NCBI GenBank assembly: GCA_016199325.1 | Contig: JACQGW010000405.1 | Span: forward strand, 1-16,691 | Direction of reading: 5' to 3' | Length of the DNA: 16,691 bases | DNA from: Chloroflexota bacterium | Lineage (GTDB): Bacteria; Chloroflexota; Dehalococcoidia; JACQGW01 | Shown here: in pieces, positions 1 to 6,144 of the stretch | Layout: every line of letters begins with the position of its first letter | Numbering within the stretch: the stretch's first letter is position 1 | The notes under the pieces: model-generated | Database searches by the model: none | The model's input: the letters and a program-made list of their open reading frames with translations, nothing else | Told to the model about the DNA's origin: nothing | Position numbers and translations under genes: made by a program

Positions 1-133
1 GGTGGGCCCCGTATCCCCCCGCCCCCGCCGTCATGCTGAGCTGCGCAGACGATGCCCAGGCGCCGAGCCGGGCGACCGCTCAAGCGCGTGGGTCGTCCAG
101 GACGAGCGGATGGATTCGGAGCGCGGACTATCC

Positions 134-310
134 GAGCCGCGAACGTGAGTGAGCCGTTCCCCGGCGGGCGGTCGGCTCCCGCCCGCCGGGGAACGGCTCA
201 CTCACGTTCGCGGGGCGGTTCGGTGATCGCCGCCGGAGTGGCTCGCCGGCGCGGCGTGGTCGAGACCCTGACGCCCGGGAGCGCACTTACGAGTGCGCAC
301 TACGAACCTG
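134..310. repeat. Composite dispersed repeat, copy 1, with 33-bp inverted repeat
   Basis: Positions 137-169 and 181-213 are perfect reverse complements (33 bp), separated by 11 bases whose outer bases also pair. The left arm begins GAGCCGCGAACGTGAG, which recurs in variant form at 5231 and 9867. Downstream, 256-310 matches 10146-10200 at 53 of 55 positions and includes a hairpin with arms GCGCACT and AGTGCGC. The order of the sub-blocks (GAGCCGCG block, GGTTCGGTGATC block, GTGGTCGAGACC block) is the same as in the 9867-10200 copy, so this looks like one mobile or amplified non-coding element. No encoded protein was seen. Confidence 0.75.
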
Positions 311-409
311 TGCGCCTGGCCTGCGCCCCCGCAACCGTCCCCATCTTCGTTGACCTCTACGAGTCCAAATGGGAGGACAGACGCGGGAGTCGCCAGGTTC
401 GCCAAAGAC

Positions 410-438
410 TTGCCGGAAGCGCCACGCGGTGATACAGT
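410..438 (+). promoter_or_regulatory. Possible sigma70 promoter for the SDR gene
   Basis: TTGCCG (410-415) and TACAGT (433-438) are separated by 17 bases. Each hexamer matches four of six consensus positions. It lies about 165 bases upstream of the dehydrogenase start and upstream of the 489-577 duplication. This is a weak call from sequence alone. Confidence 0.3.
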
Positions 439-488
439 ACGCCGGCAGGGTGACGGTGCAATGCTTCGTGTCACGGCCGTGAAGCCAG

Positions 489-577
489 GCCGAACCTTGT
501 CTTAGCCGGTGGCTGTGAGATCGCATGATGCGTGATCGTGCCGAACCTCGCCTCAGCCGGCGGCTGCGAGACCCGCA
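489..577 (+). repeat. Degenerate direct duplication upstream of the SDR gene
   Basis: Two related blocks of 37-38 bases (489-525 and 540-577) both begin GCCGAACCT and share AGCCGG.GGCTG.GAGA. They are 51 bp apart start to start. The second ends about ten bases before the Shine-Dalgarno sequence of the dehydrogenase gene. They could be leftover intergenic repeat or paired regulator sites in the leader; nothing seen decides between these. Confidence 0.5.
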
Positions 578-603
578 CAGCGTACAGGGAGGGGGTAGTT
601 GCC

Positions 604-1377
604 ATGCCATTTCCGACGTTCCGACTGGACGACCAGGTCGCCATCGTCACCGGCTCAGGCAGCGGCATCGGGCGCGCCGTTGCGACCGCGCTCGCCGAGG
701 CCGGGGCCGACGTCGTCATCACCGAGGTTCCAGACCTGATCGGGCGCGCCAAGGAGGTCGCCGGCGAGATCGCCGACGGCACCGGGCGGCAGACCCACGT
801 CGTCCCGCTCGACGTCACCCAGGTTGCCAGCATTCAGGCGATGGTCGACGAGACCCTCACCCGCTTCGGGAAGATCGACGTCCTCGTCAACAACGCCGGC
901 GTCAACATTCGGCGGCGAGCGCTGGAGGTCAGCGAGGAGGACTGGGATGGGGTGCTGGACGTCAACCTGCGCGGCGTCTTCTTCTGCGCCCAGCGAGTGG
1001 GCCGCCACATGGTCCGCCGCCGGCGTGGGAAGATCGTCAACGTCGCCTCGCAGAACGGCGTCATCGGCATGGAGGATCGGGTGGCCTACTGCTCGAGCAA
1101 GGCGGGCGTCGTGAACCTGACGCGCGTCCTGGCGCTGGAGTGGGCGGAGTACGGGGTCAACGTCAACGCGATCGGGCCGACGTTCGTCCGCACGCCGCTG
1201 ACGGAGCCGATGTGGCAGGATCCCGCGATCTATCAAGGGGTGGTCCGCCGGATTCCGCTCGGCCGGCTCGCCACGCCCGAAGACGTCGTCGGCGCCGTCG
1301 TCTACCTGGCGAGCCCGGCGTCGGACATGGTGACCGGCCACACGCTGCTCATCGACGGCGGCTGGACCGCCGGGTGA
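604..1377 (+). CDS. Short-chain dehydrogenase/reductase (SDR family)
   Basis: This is a 257-aa classical SDR oxidoreductase, a soluble NAD(P)-dependent enzyme. The Rossmann fold shows the glycine motif TGSGSGIG at residues 16-23, D70 before the cofactor-contact turn, and NNAG at 96-99. The catalytic set is N120, S149, Y162 and K166 (YCSSK). The C-terminal part, with GRLATPEDV and the ending LIDGGW, is typical of sugar-acid or polyol SDRs such as gluconate 5-dehydrogenase and 2-deoxygluconate 3-dehydrogenase relatives, but the substrate cannot be read from sequence. An acidic residue after the second strand (E41) suggests NAD rather than NADP; this is an inference. The ATG at 604 is chosen because GGGAGGGGG at 587-595 lies eight bases upstream; longer in-frame starts have no such site. 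It stands alone, with repeats on both sides. Confidence 0.93.
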   Translation: MPFPTFRLDDQVAIVTGSGSGIGRAVATALAEAGADVVITEVPDLIGRAKEVAGEIADGTGRQTHVVPLDVTQVASIQAMVDETLTRFGKIDVLVNNAGVNIRRRALEVSEEDWDGVLDVNLRGVFFCAQRVGRHMVRRRRGKIVNVASQNGVIGMEDRVAYCSSKAGVVNLTRVLALEWAEYGVNVNAIGPTFVRTPLTEPMWQDPAIYQGVVRRIPLGRLATPEDVVGAVVYLASPASDMVTGHTLLIDGGWTAG

Positions 1378-1437
1378 TCACGGGATGGTGACGACCACCG
1401 GGCTCCGAAGGTTTGACGGATTGACCTGGTAGAGTCC

Positions 1438-1637
1438 GGGGAGCGCAAGCGTCCCGCCTGCTCGGCGGAGCCCGCCTCGCTGCCGGCCACCCAGCGAGCG
1501 CGCCCCGTCCGGGAGCGCAGGCGGGACGCCTGCCCCGCTTTGGCGGCACCAGCGATTGGCCCCGGACATTCCTTCGCCTTGCCCGTCACCGGTTGATAGC
1601 ACACTCAGCCCTGGCAGGCGGGACGCCTGCGCTCCCG
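1438..1637. repeat. Three copies of a palindromic GC-rich intergenic repeat
   Basis: A core of about 24 bases, GGGAGCGCAGGCGGGACGCC followed by TGC, occurs three times: about 1438-1462 (variant, GGGAGCGCAAGCGTCCCGCC), 1511-1533, and inverted at 1613-1637. The inner GCAGGCGGGACGCCTGC is nearly its own reverse complement, so each copy can form a hairpin and opposing copies can pair. The region between the dehydrogenase and the next promoter (1378-1680) contains no credible gene. Confidence 0.75.
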
Positions 1638-1692
1638 AACGAGGTTGCACCGGCTCCGGTCTGTCAAGACAAGCGCTGGTTACACGGTAGTG

Positions 1693-1721
1693 TTGACAGA
1701 CCCGCAGAGTTGCCCTACTAT
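1693..1721 (+). promoter_or_regulatory. Strong sigma70 promoter for the GntR-receiver operon
   Basis: A perfect -35 box TTGACA (1693-1698) and a -10 box TACTAT (1716-1721) are separated by exactly 17 bases. The predicted start of transcription is near 1728, giving a leader of about 75 bases that begins with an octamer array and ends in the Shine-Dalgarno AGGAGG (1794-1799). This is the best sigma70-type promoter in the window. Confidence 0.75.
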
Positions 1722-1730
1722 GTGGCCTGT

Positions 1731-1785
1731 TAGCTAGATAGCTAGATGGCTGGTTAGCTGGACAACCAGATAGCTTGCCAAAGAG
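1731..1785 (+). repeat. Octamer array with inverted repeat in the leader; possible operator
   Basis: Just after the predicted transcription start the sequence falls into 8-base units: TAGCTAGA twice (1731-1746), then diverged units TGGCTGGT, TAGCTGGA, CAACCAGA and TAGCTTGC. Within it CTGGTT (1750-1755) and AACCAG (1764-1769) form an inverted repeat with an 8-base gap. The position suits an autoregulatory site for the GntR-type protein encoded directly downstream, but the array also resembles the other short tandem repeats of this window and may be unrelated to regulation. Confidence 0.5.
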
Positions 1786-1803
1786 GACAGGTCAGGAGGC
1801 AAC

Positions 1804-2451
1804 GTGGTCCTCGAACTGGGCCCGCGAGCGCGGCGAGTCTACATGGCCCTGCGTGATCAGATCATCAGTGGTGAGCTTCCCCCCGGAACGAAGCTCCCTT
1901 CGTACCCGGATCTCGCCGTCGCGTTCGCGGTCGCGCCGATGACGGTGCGCCAGGCCCTGGCCCGGCTGGAAGAGGACCACTTCATCACGCGCGAAGTCGG
2001 GCGCGGCACGTTCGTCCGCCGACGAACGCCCCCCGCCGTGCTGATCGTCGACGACGACCCCGTCAGCCGCAAGCTGCTCAGCATCCACGTGCAGCAGGCT
2101 GGCCGTCGCCCGGTCGAGGTGGCCGGTCCTGGCGAAGCGCTGGCGACACTCGAGAGCGATCCCACCGTCGTCCTGGTCCTCAGCGACGTCCGCATGCCCG
2201 ACAGGAAGACCGGTGTCGACTTCATTCGGACGGTCAGATACCGATGGCCCGATCTCCCGTTCGTCGCCATCACCGGATACCCCGACGACCTTGCTGACCT
2301 CCATGGGACGCCGGACTATCCGTGCCTGACGCTGTGCAAGCCGATCCTCGGAGGCCAGATCGACCGCCTGCTGCGTCTCGTCCTGACGCCGGCGGCATGG
2401 TCGAATGCTGCAGACCGGCAGCAGGAATTGGGGAGGAACCGTGAGGAGTGA
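1804..2451 (+). CDS. GntR-type winged-helix / receiver-domain fusion regulator
   Basis: This 215-aa protein has an unusual domain order. Residues about 8-72 are a GntR winged helix (ISGELPPGTKLPS, the recognition helix around MTVRQALARLEE, and the wing GRGTFV). Residues about 77-195 are a complete response-regulator receiver: acidic pocket D83-D85, phospho-acceptor D128 in LSDVRMP, T157 and K179. The GntR effector-binding domain (FadR, HutC or YtrA type) is absent, so DNA binding is presumably controlled by phosphorylation; that is an inference. Classical response regulators have the opposite order, receiver first. The start is GTG 1804 with AGGAGG four bases upstream. The stop overlaps the next receiver gene by 11 bases, implying translational coupling. 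No cognate kinase is in the window. Confidence 0.9.
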   Translation: MVLELGPRARRVYMALRDQIISGELPPGTKLPSYPDLAVAFAVAPMTVRQALARLEEDHFITREVGRGTFVRRRTPPAVLIVDDDPVSRKLLSIHVQQAGRRPVEVAGPGEALATLESDPTVVLVLSDVRMPDRKTGVDFIRTVRYRWPDLPFVAITGYPDDLADLHGTPDYPCLTLCKPILGGQIDRLLRLVLTPAAWSNAADRQQELGRNREE

Positions 2452-2818
2452 GCCGATCCTGGTCGTCGAAGACAGCCCGATTGACCTGAAGCTGTTCAAG
2501 ACCCTGCTGGAGCTTGGAGGTTACGCCGTCCAAACCGCGAGCAGTGCGCAGCAGGCGGAGGCCGTACTCCAGACATTCCACCCGCGCCTCATCCTGATGG
2601 ACTTCCGGATGCGTGGTACCGGTGGGCTGGAGTTGACCCGGCGCCTCAAGGCCGACCCGGCAACACAGGACATCCTGATCGTCGGCGTGACCGCCTATCA
2701 AGAGGAATACGGCGAGCAGCAAGCGCGCGACGCCGGCTGCGACGCCTACGTCAAGAAACCGATCGATGCCCACACCTTTCTTGACGTCATAGGACGACTC
2801 CTGGCCAGACAACCTTAA
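2441..2818 (+). CDS. Stand-alone receiver-domain protein (CheY/DivK-like)
   Basis: A 125-aa single-domain response regulator. It has the acidic pair E10-D11, phospho-acceptor D54 in LMDFRM, T84 and K106 before P107, so all residues needed for phosphotransfer are present. There is no output domain; it probably acts as a phospho-relay intermediate, a phosphate sink, or by protein contact. GTG 2441 is chosen because GGGAGG (2431-2436) lies four bases upstream; the upstream ATG at 2405 lies well inside the preceding gene without such a site. It overlaps the 3' end of the GntR-receiver gene by 11 bases, so the two receivers are almost certainly made together and may share one histidine kinase encoded elsewhere. 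A small hairpin (2865-2879, CAGGAC/GTCCTG) follows but lacks a T-run. Confidence 0.9.
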   Translation: MRSEPILVVEDSPIDLKLFKTLLELGGYAVQTASSAQQAEAVLQTFHPRLILMDFRMRGTGGLELTRRLKADPATQDILIVGVTAYQEEYGEQQARDAGCDAYVKKPIDAHTFLDVIGRLLARQP

Positions 2819-2912
2819 CGAGCACTCCCCTGTTGATGGCGAGCCGACCGGTCGACCTCATCATCAGGACCTCGTCCTGCCCGACAAGGAGCAGATGATG
2901 CTACACAGGTGA

Positions 2913-2921
2913 TGCTACAAT
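2913..2921 (+). promoter_or_regulatory. Extended -10 promoter for the ABC exporter
   Basis: TGCTACAAT is an extended -10 element (TGn plus TACAAT), about 57 bases before the exporter start, with no good -35 box. The ten bases TGATGCTACA occur twice (2896-2905 and 2910-2919), so the -10 region is itself part of a direct repeat. Related TGCTAYAAT-type elements precede three other genes in this window. Confidence 0.5.
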
Positions 2922-2977
2922 TGAGGTGACGATCTGGAAACGCCGCCGGCATCCTGGCGGCCGGAGGATACCGCTCG

Positions 2978-5023
2978 ATGATGCCAGTACACGATGGTGG
3001 CTGGTGGTCCTTCCTGCGCTATGACGAGCAGCAGGACCGACCGCAGATCAGCCGGACGCTGCTCCGGCGGGTCGCCGCCTACGCCAGCCCATACGTCGGC
3101 CTGATCGCCGCCATGCTGGCGACGATCCTCGTCATTTCGCTCCTGTCGGTCGTCCCACCGCTGCTGTACCGCGACCTCATCGACCGGGCGCTGCCCGACC
3201 GCGACGGCGGACGGCTGAGCCTGCTGGCGCTCGGCATGGTCGCCGTGCCGCTCCTCTCCGGGCTCACCGGCGTCTTGCAGCGCTACCTGAGCGCCCAGAT
3301 CGGCGAGGGGATCATCTTCGACCTGCGCCGCCAGCTCTTCGACCACATCCAGCGCCAGTCGCTCCGCTTCTTTACGAACACGAAGACCGGCGAGCTGATG
3401 TCCCGCCTGAACAACGACGTCGTCGGCGCCCAACAGGCGGTCACGAGCACGCTCGTCAGCATCGTCTCGAACGCCGTCGCACTCGCCGCCACGCTCGCCG
3501 TCATGCTGTCGCTGGAGTGGCGGCTGACGCTGATCGCCGTCGCGATCCTGCCGCTGTTCCTCTACCCGGCCCGGCGGGTTGGGAGAACGCTTCGGCACGT
3601 CACCCGGCAATCGCTGACGCTCAACGCGCAGATGAATGCCCTCATGAACGAGACGCTGAACGTCTCGGGCGCGCTCCTCGTCAAGATCTTCGGCCGGGCG
3701 CCGCACGAGCGCGACCGATTCGCCGAGCGAGCCGCCGCCGTCCGGGATGTCGGCGTCCGCTCGGCGTTGATCGGCCGCTGGTTCTTCATGGGCCTGAGCC
3801 TGGTCAGCGCCGTTGGGACGGCGCTGGTCTTCTGGCTGGGCGGCCAGCTCGTGCTGGCCGGCGAGCTCAGCATCGGGACCATCGTCGCCTTCGGCGCCCT
3901 CCTGGTGCAGCTCTACGGCCCGCTCTCGGCCCTGACGAACGCGCGGGTCGAGTTTGCGACGTCGTTGGTCTCGTTCGAGCGGGTCTTCGAGGTGCTCGAC
4001 CTGCCCGTCGAGATCGCCGACGCGCCGACTGCTGTCCCGCTGGCGAGCGATCAGTCGTCAGCCGTCAGCCGTCAGCCGGTCGGGGCCGTGGGTACGTCGG
4101 CTGGGGCTCCGGTGGGTCGGGCGGCCGGCGCCGCGCGGTTCGAGCACGTCTGGTTCAGCTACCAGGAAGCCGAACGGCCGGCCGGTCTGGCCGAGGTTGT
4201 GCGCTGGTCGTGGTCGGCGGACCCCTCGGCGCTGGTCCACCGCCGGCCGCGTGGCGGCGAGAGCGGAGACGGTACGGCGGCGGGTGAGGACGGATTTCGC
4301 GCCGGGCATGCCGAGCCGCGCTGGACGCTCCAGGACGTGAGCTTCGAGATTCAGCCCGGCCAGATCGCCGCGCTCGTCGGGCCGTCCGGCGCTGGGAAGA
4401 CGACGGTGACCTACCTGCTGCCGCGGCTGTACGATCCAACGCGCGGCCGCATCCTGATCGACGGCCACGACGTTCGCACGGTGACGCTCGAATCCCTGGC
4501 CAGGCAGATCGGCACGGTGACGCAGGAAACCTACCTGTTCCACGACACGATCCTGGCCAATCTGCGGTACGCCAGGCCCCGGGCAACCATGGACGAGGTG
4601 GTGGCCGCCTGCCGGGCGGCAAACATCCACGACTTCATCGCCGGCCTGCCCGACGGCTACCACACCGTCGTCGGCGAGCGCGGCTACCGGCTCTCGGGCG
4701 GTGAGAAGCAGCGCGTGGCGATCGCCCGTGTGCTCCTGAAGGACCCCTGCATCCTGATCCTGGACGAGGCGACCTCGCACCTCGATTCGCAGTCGGAGGC
4801 GCTCATCCAGGCCGCGCTGGAGCGCGCGATGGCCGGCCGGACGAGCCTCGTCATCGCCCACCGCCTGTCGACGGTCCTCGCGGCGGACGTGATCCTCGTC
4901 ATGGACGGCGGCCGGCTCGTCGAGCGGGGAACGCACGAAGAGCTCCTGGCGCGTGGCGGCCTCTACGCGACGCTCTACGAGACCCAGTTCCGCGCGGTGC
5001 AGGAGCTGCCGGGGGCGGCTTGA
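2978..5023 (+). CDS. ABC-type exporter, fused permease and ATPase (MsbA/LmrA-like)
   Basis: A 681-aa half-transporter expected to work as a homodimer that exports a lipid, peptide or drug across the inner membrane. Residues about 30-340 form the six-helix exporter membrane domain. The ATPase domain has A-loop Y395 (FEHVWFSY), Walker A GPSGAGKT at 468-475, Q516, signature LSGGEKQ at 572-578, Walker B ILILDE at 592-597 and H628. Two oddities stand out. The linker around residue 361 contains a 7-bp DNA triplet repeat. About 45 extra residues, rich in Gly, Ala, Arg and Trp, separate A-loop Y395 from the strand TLQDVSFEI that starts at 450; in typical exporters this gap is about ten residues. The frame is intact. 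GGAGG (2963-2967) supports ATG 2978. It is a single gene with its own promoter. The substrate is unknown. Confidence 0.93.
   Translation: MMPVHDGGWWSFLRYDEQQDRPQISRTLLRRVAAYASPYVGLIAAMLATILVISLLSVVPPLLYRDLIDRALPDRDGGRLSLLALGMVAVPLLSGLTGVLQRYLSAQIGEGIIFDLRRQLFDHIQRQSLRFFTNTKTGELMSRLNNDVVGAQQAVTSTLVSIVSNAVALAATLAVMLSLEWRLTLIAVAILPLFLYPARRVGRTLRHVTRQSLTLNAQMNALMNETLNVSGALLVKIFGRAPHERDRFAERAAAVRDVGVRSALIGRWFFMGLSLVSAVGTALVFWLGGQLVLAGELSIGTIVAFGALLVQLYGPLSALTNARVEFATSLVSFERVFEVLDLPVEIADAPTAVPLASDQSSAVSRQPVGAVGTSAGAPVGRAAGAARFEHVWFSYQEAERPAGLAEVVRWSWSADPSALVHRRPRGGESGDGTAAGEDGFRAGHAEPRWTLQDVSFEIQPGQIAALVGPSGAGKTTVTYLLPRLYDPTRGRILIDGHDVRTVTLESLARQIGTVTQETYLFHDTILANLRYARPRATMDEVVAACRAANIHDFIAGLPDGYHTVVGERGYRLSGGEKQRVAIARVLLKDPCILILDEATSHLDSQSEALIQAALERAMAGRTSLVIAHRLSTVLAADVILVMDGGRLVERGTHEELLARGGLYATLYETQFRAVQELPGAA
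4057..4077 (+). repeat. Heptamer array GTCAGCC x3 inside the exporter gene
   Basis: Three perfect, adjacent copies of GTCAGCC lie in the codons joining the membrane and ATPase domains (residues about 361-367). A 7-bp unit rotates through all three reading frames, so the array yields no peptide repeat. Unit number can change without frameshift only in steps of three. Confidence 0.8.
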
Positions 5024-5040
5024 GCGCGCTTGACGAAACC

Positions 5041-5130
5041 GCAGAGGCGCAGCGGAGAGGTTCAACGTTTGGGGTTCAAGGTTCGGGGCGCGTGGTCAAC
5101 CTTGAACACTGAAGTGTGGACCTTGAACCC
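5041..5130 (+). terminator. Repeat-built hairpin after the ABC exporter
   Basis: Eighteen bases after the exporter stop begins a GCAGAGGC-type unit (5041-5048, partly repeated), followed by GGTTCAA-type heptamers. GGGTTCAAGGT (5072-5082) can pair with ACCTTGAACCC (5120-5130, 11 bp). Alternatively GTTCAAGGTT (5074-5083) can pair with AACCTTGAAC (5098-5107, 10 bp). The position fits a transcript end, but there is no T-run, so a role as terminator or 3'-end stabiliser is inferred. Confidence 0.45.
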
Positions 5131-5230
5131 GGTCGTCCCCGTGTGCTCCGCGTTTTTGTGGCTCGTTTCACCAGGTGTCGAGGCATGCCGCCCCTCCGCT
5201 CGGAGGCGCCGACGGAGGCGAGAGCCATCC

Positions 5231-5260
5231 GAGCCGCGAACGCAAGTGAGCCGTTCTCCC
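5231..5260 (+). repeat. GAGCCGCG dispersed repeat, partial copy
   Basis: GAGCCGCGAACGCAAGTGAG, followed by CCGTT, closely resembles 134-158 and 9867-9891. Here only this sub-block is present, flanked on both sides by the local duplication GGAGGCGCCGAC.GAGGCGAGA.CCATCCGA (about 5203-5232 and 5266-5295). Confidence 0.6.
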
Positions 5261-5319
5261 GACCGGAGGCGCCGACAGAGGCGAGAACCATCCGACCTTC
5301 CTGGCTTCTGGTATCCAGT

Positions 5320-5350
5320 CATCTGATGTGCTACAATTATTCATCAGATG
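5320..5350 (+). promoter_or_regulatory. Palindromic operator around the -10 box of the vapBC-like pair
   Basis: CATCTGATG (5320-5328) and CATCAGATG (5342-5350) are perfect 9-bp inverted arms. Between them lies the extended -10 element TGCTACAAT (5329-5337). A repressor bound to both arms would cover the promoter, as expected for type II antitoxins that repress their own operon. The antitoxin ATG is at 5388. The operator role is inferred from geometry and from known toxin-antitoxin regulation. Confidence 0.65.
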
Positions 5351-5387
5351 CGCGCAATTGACATACGGTTTGCGTCGGAGGTAAGGT

Positions 5388-5615
5388 ATGCGTACGACGC
5401 TTGATCTCGAAGAAGACGTCCTGCTTGCGGCGAAGGAGATCGCCAGGCAGCGTGGCGTGGGAGTCGGCAAAGTGCTCTCGGATCTGGCCCGGCAGGCATT
5501 GACCCGTCAGGCTGCTGCTGCCACCAGACATGGACTGCCGCTGTTCCCTGTTCAGCCAGGTGCCGGCGTGGTCACCCTGGAGTTGGTGAACCGGCTACGG
5601 GACGAAATGCCGTGA
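5388..5615 (+). CDS. Ribbon-helix-helix antitoxin (VapB-like)
   Basis: A 75-aa protein. The N-terminal ~40 residues (MRTTLDLEEDVLLAAKEIAR, followed by a helix containing KVLSDLARQAL) fit a ribbon-helix-helix DNA-binding fold. The remaining part (GLPLFPVQPGAGVVTLELVNR) is the likely flexible toxin-neutralising tail. It would bind and inhibit the downstream PIN-domain toxin and repress their shared promoter. GGAGG at 5377-5381 is six bases from ATG 5388. Its stop overlaps the toxin GTG start as GTGA (four bases), a classic coupled arrangement with the antitoxin first. The family name rests on this pairing and the N-terminal pattern; an exact subfamily cannot be given. Confidence 0.85.
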   Translation: MRTTLDLEEDVLLAAKEIARQRGVGVGKVLSDLARQALTRQAAAATRHGLPLFPVQPGAGVVTLELVNRLRDEMP

Positions 5616-6043
5616 CCACCTATCTCCTGGATGTGAATCTGCTGTTGGCCTTGAGCGATCCGATGCACGTCCATCATGAAGCCGCCCATCGCTGGTTCGC
5701 AGACCGAGGCCACCGGTCGTGGGCCACCTGTCCGCTCACGGAGAACGGGTTTGTCCGCATTGCCAGCCATCCGAGCTACCCCAATCGGCCTGGCGACGTC
5801 CTCGCGGTGCTTGCGTTGCTGCGCCAACTGTGCGATGCGCAGGGCCACCAATTCTGGGCGGAGGACGTCAGCATCCGTGAGATCCTGAAACCCACGGCGG
5901 TCATCACCCATGCGCAGATAACCGACGTCTACCTGCTTGGTCTCGCTGTTCGCAAGGAGGGCAGGCTGGCCACGCTGGATCAGCGCATTCCGGTCGAAGC
6001 TGTTCGAGGTGGGGAGGAAGGGCTAGAGCTCATCCGAGCCTGA
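5612..6043 (+). CDS. PIN-domain toxin ribonuclease (VapC-like)
   Basis: A 143-aa PIN-domain protein, likely an Mg-dependent endoribonuclease of a type II toxin-antitoxin pair. The acidic active-site set is visible: D7 in YLLDVNLLLAL, E44 in LTENGFVRI, D106 in ITDVYLLGLA and D124 in LATLDQRI. The sequence pattern is that of VapC-type toxins, whose known targets include tRNAs and rRNA; the target here is unknown. The GTG start at 5612 overlaps the antitoxin stop by four bases, giving the expected coupling. The gene ends 20 bases before a strong heptamer-built hairpin. No frame damage or missing catalytic residue was seen. Confidence 0.9.
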   Translation: MTTYLLDVNLLLALSDPMHVHHEAAHRWFADRGHRSWATCPLTENGFVRIASHPSYPNRPGDVLAVLALLRQLCDAQGHQFWAEDVSIREILKPTAVITHAQITDVYLLGLAVRKEGRLATLDQRIPVEAVRGGEEGLELIRA

Positions 6044-6062
6044 AGTTCTTTGTGGCGACGGA

Positions 6063-6120
6063 GGTTCAAGGTTCAAGGTGGTGGGGGCGTTCCCCAACCT
6101 TGGACCTTGAACCTTGAACC
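6063..6120. terminator. Heptamer-built hairpin between convergent genes
   Basis: GGTTCAAGGTTCAAGGT (6063-6079) and ACCTTGAACCTTGAACC (6104-6120) form a perfect 17-bp stem. A GGGG/CCCC inner stem sits in the loop. More TTGAACC-type units follow to about 6135. It lies between the stops of the convergent vapC-like gene (6043) and hpf (6145), so it is well placed as a bidirectional transcript end. The stem is made of tandem GGTTCAA units and has no T-run on either side. Confidence 0.6.
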
Positions 6121-6144
6121 CTGAACTTTGAACCCTTCCCCGCG

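Larger units (their letters stand above)
1..603. other. Gene-free, repeat-rich stretch
   Basis: I see no convincing gene in the first 603 bases. The open frames here overlap one another on both strands and consist of translated repeats. The stretch holds a 33-bp perfect inverted repeat (137-213), a block that recurs near 10150 (256-310), a degenerate direct duplication (489-577) and a possible promoter for the next gene (410-438). The motif CGTCATGCTGAGC near position 30 recurs at the extreme right end of the window (around 16676). Confidence 0.6.

Noticed and set aside
202..474. Open frames containing VVRTRKCAPGRQGLDHA on the minus strand, with a near-identical peptide at 9771-10292
   Set aside because: The shared peptide is the translation of the dispersed non-coding repeat, not evidence of a protein family.
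525..1391. Long open frame of 288 codons overlapping the dehydrogenase in another frame
   Set aside because: Arg-rich shadow frame of a high-GC gene; the 604-1377 frame carries all SDR motifs and the ribosome site.
1731..1785. CRISPR-like array
   Set aside because: Units are only 8 bp, adjacent and without spacers; no cas gene is present.
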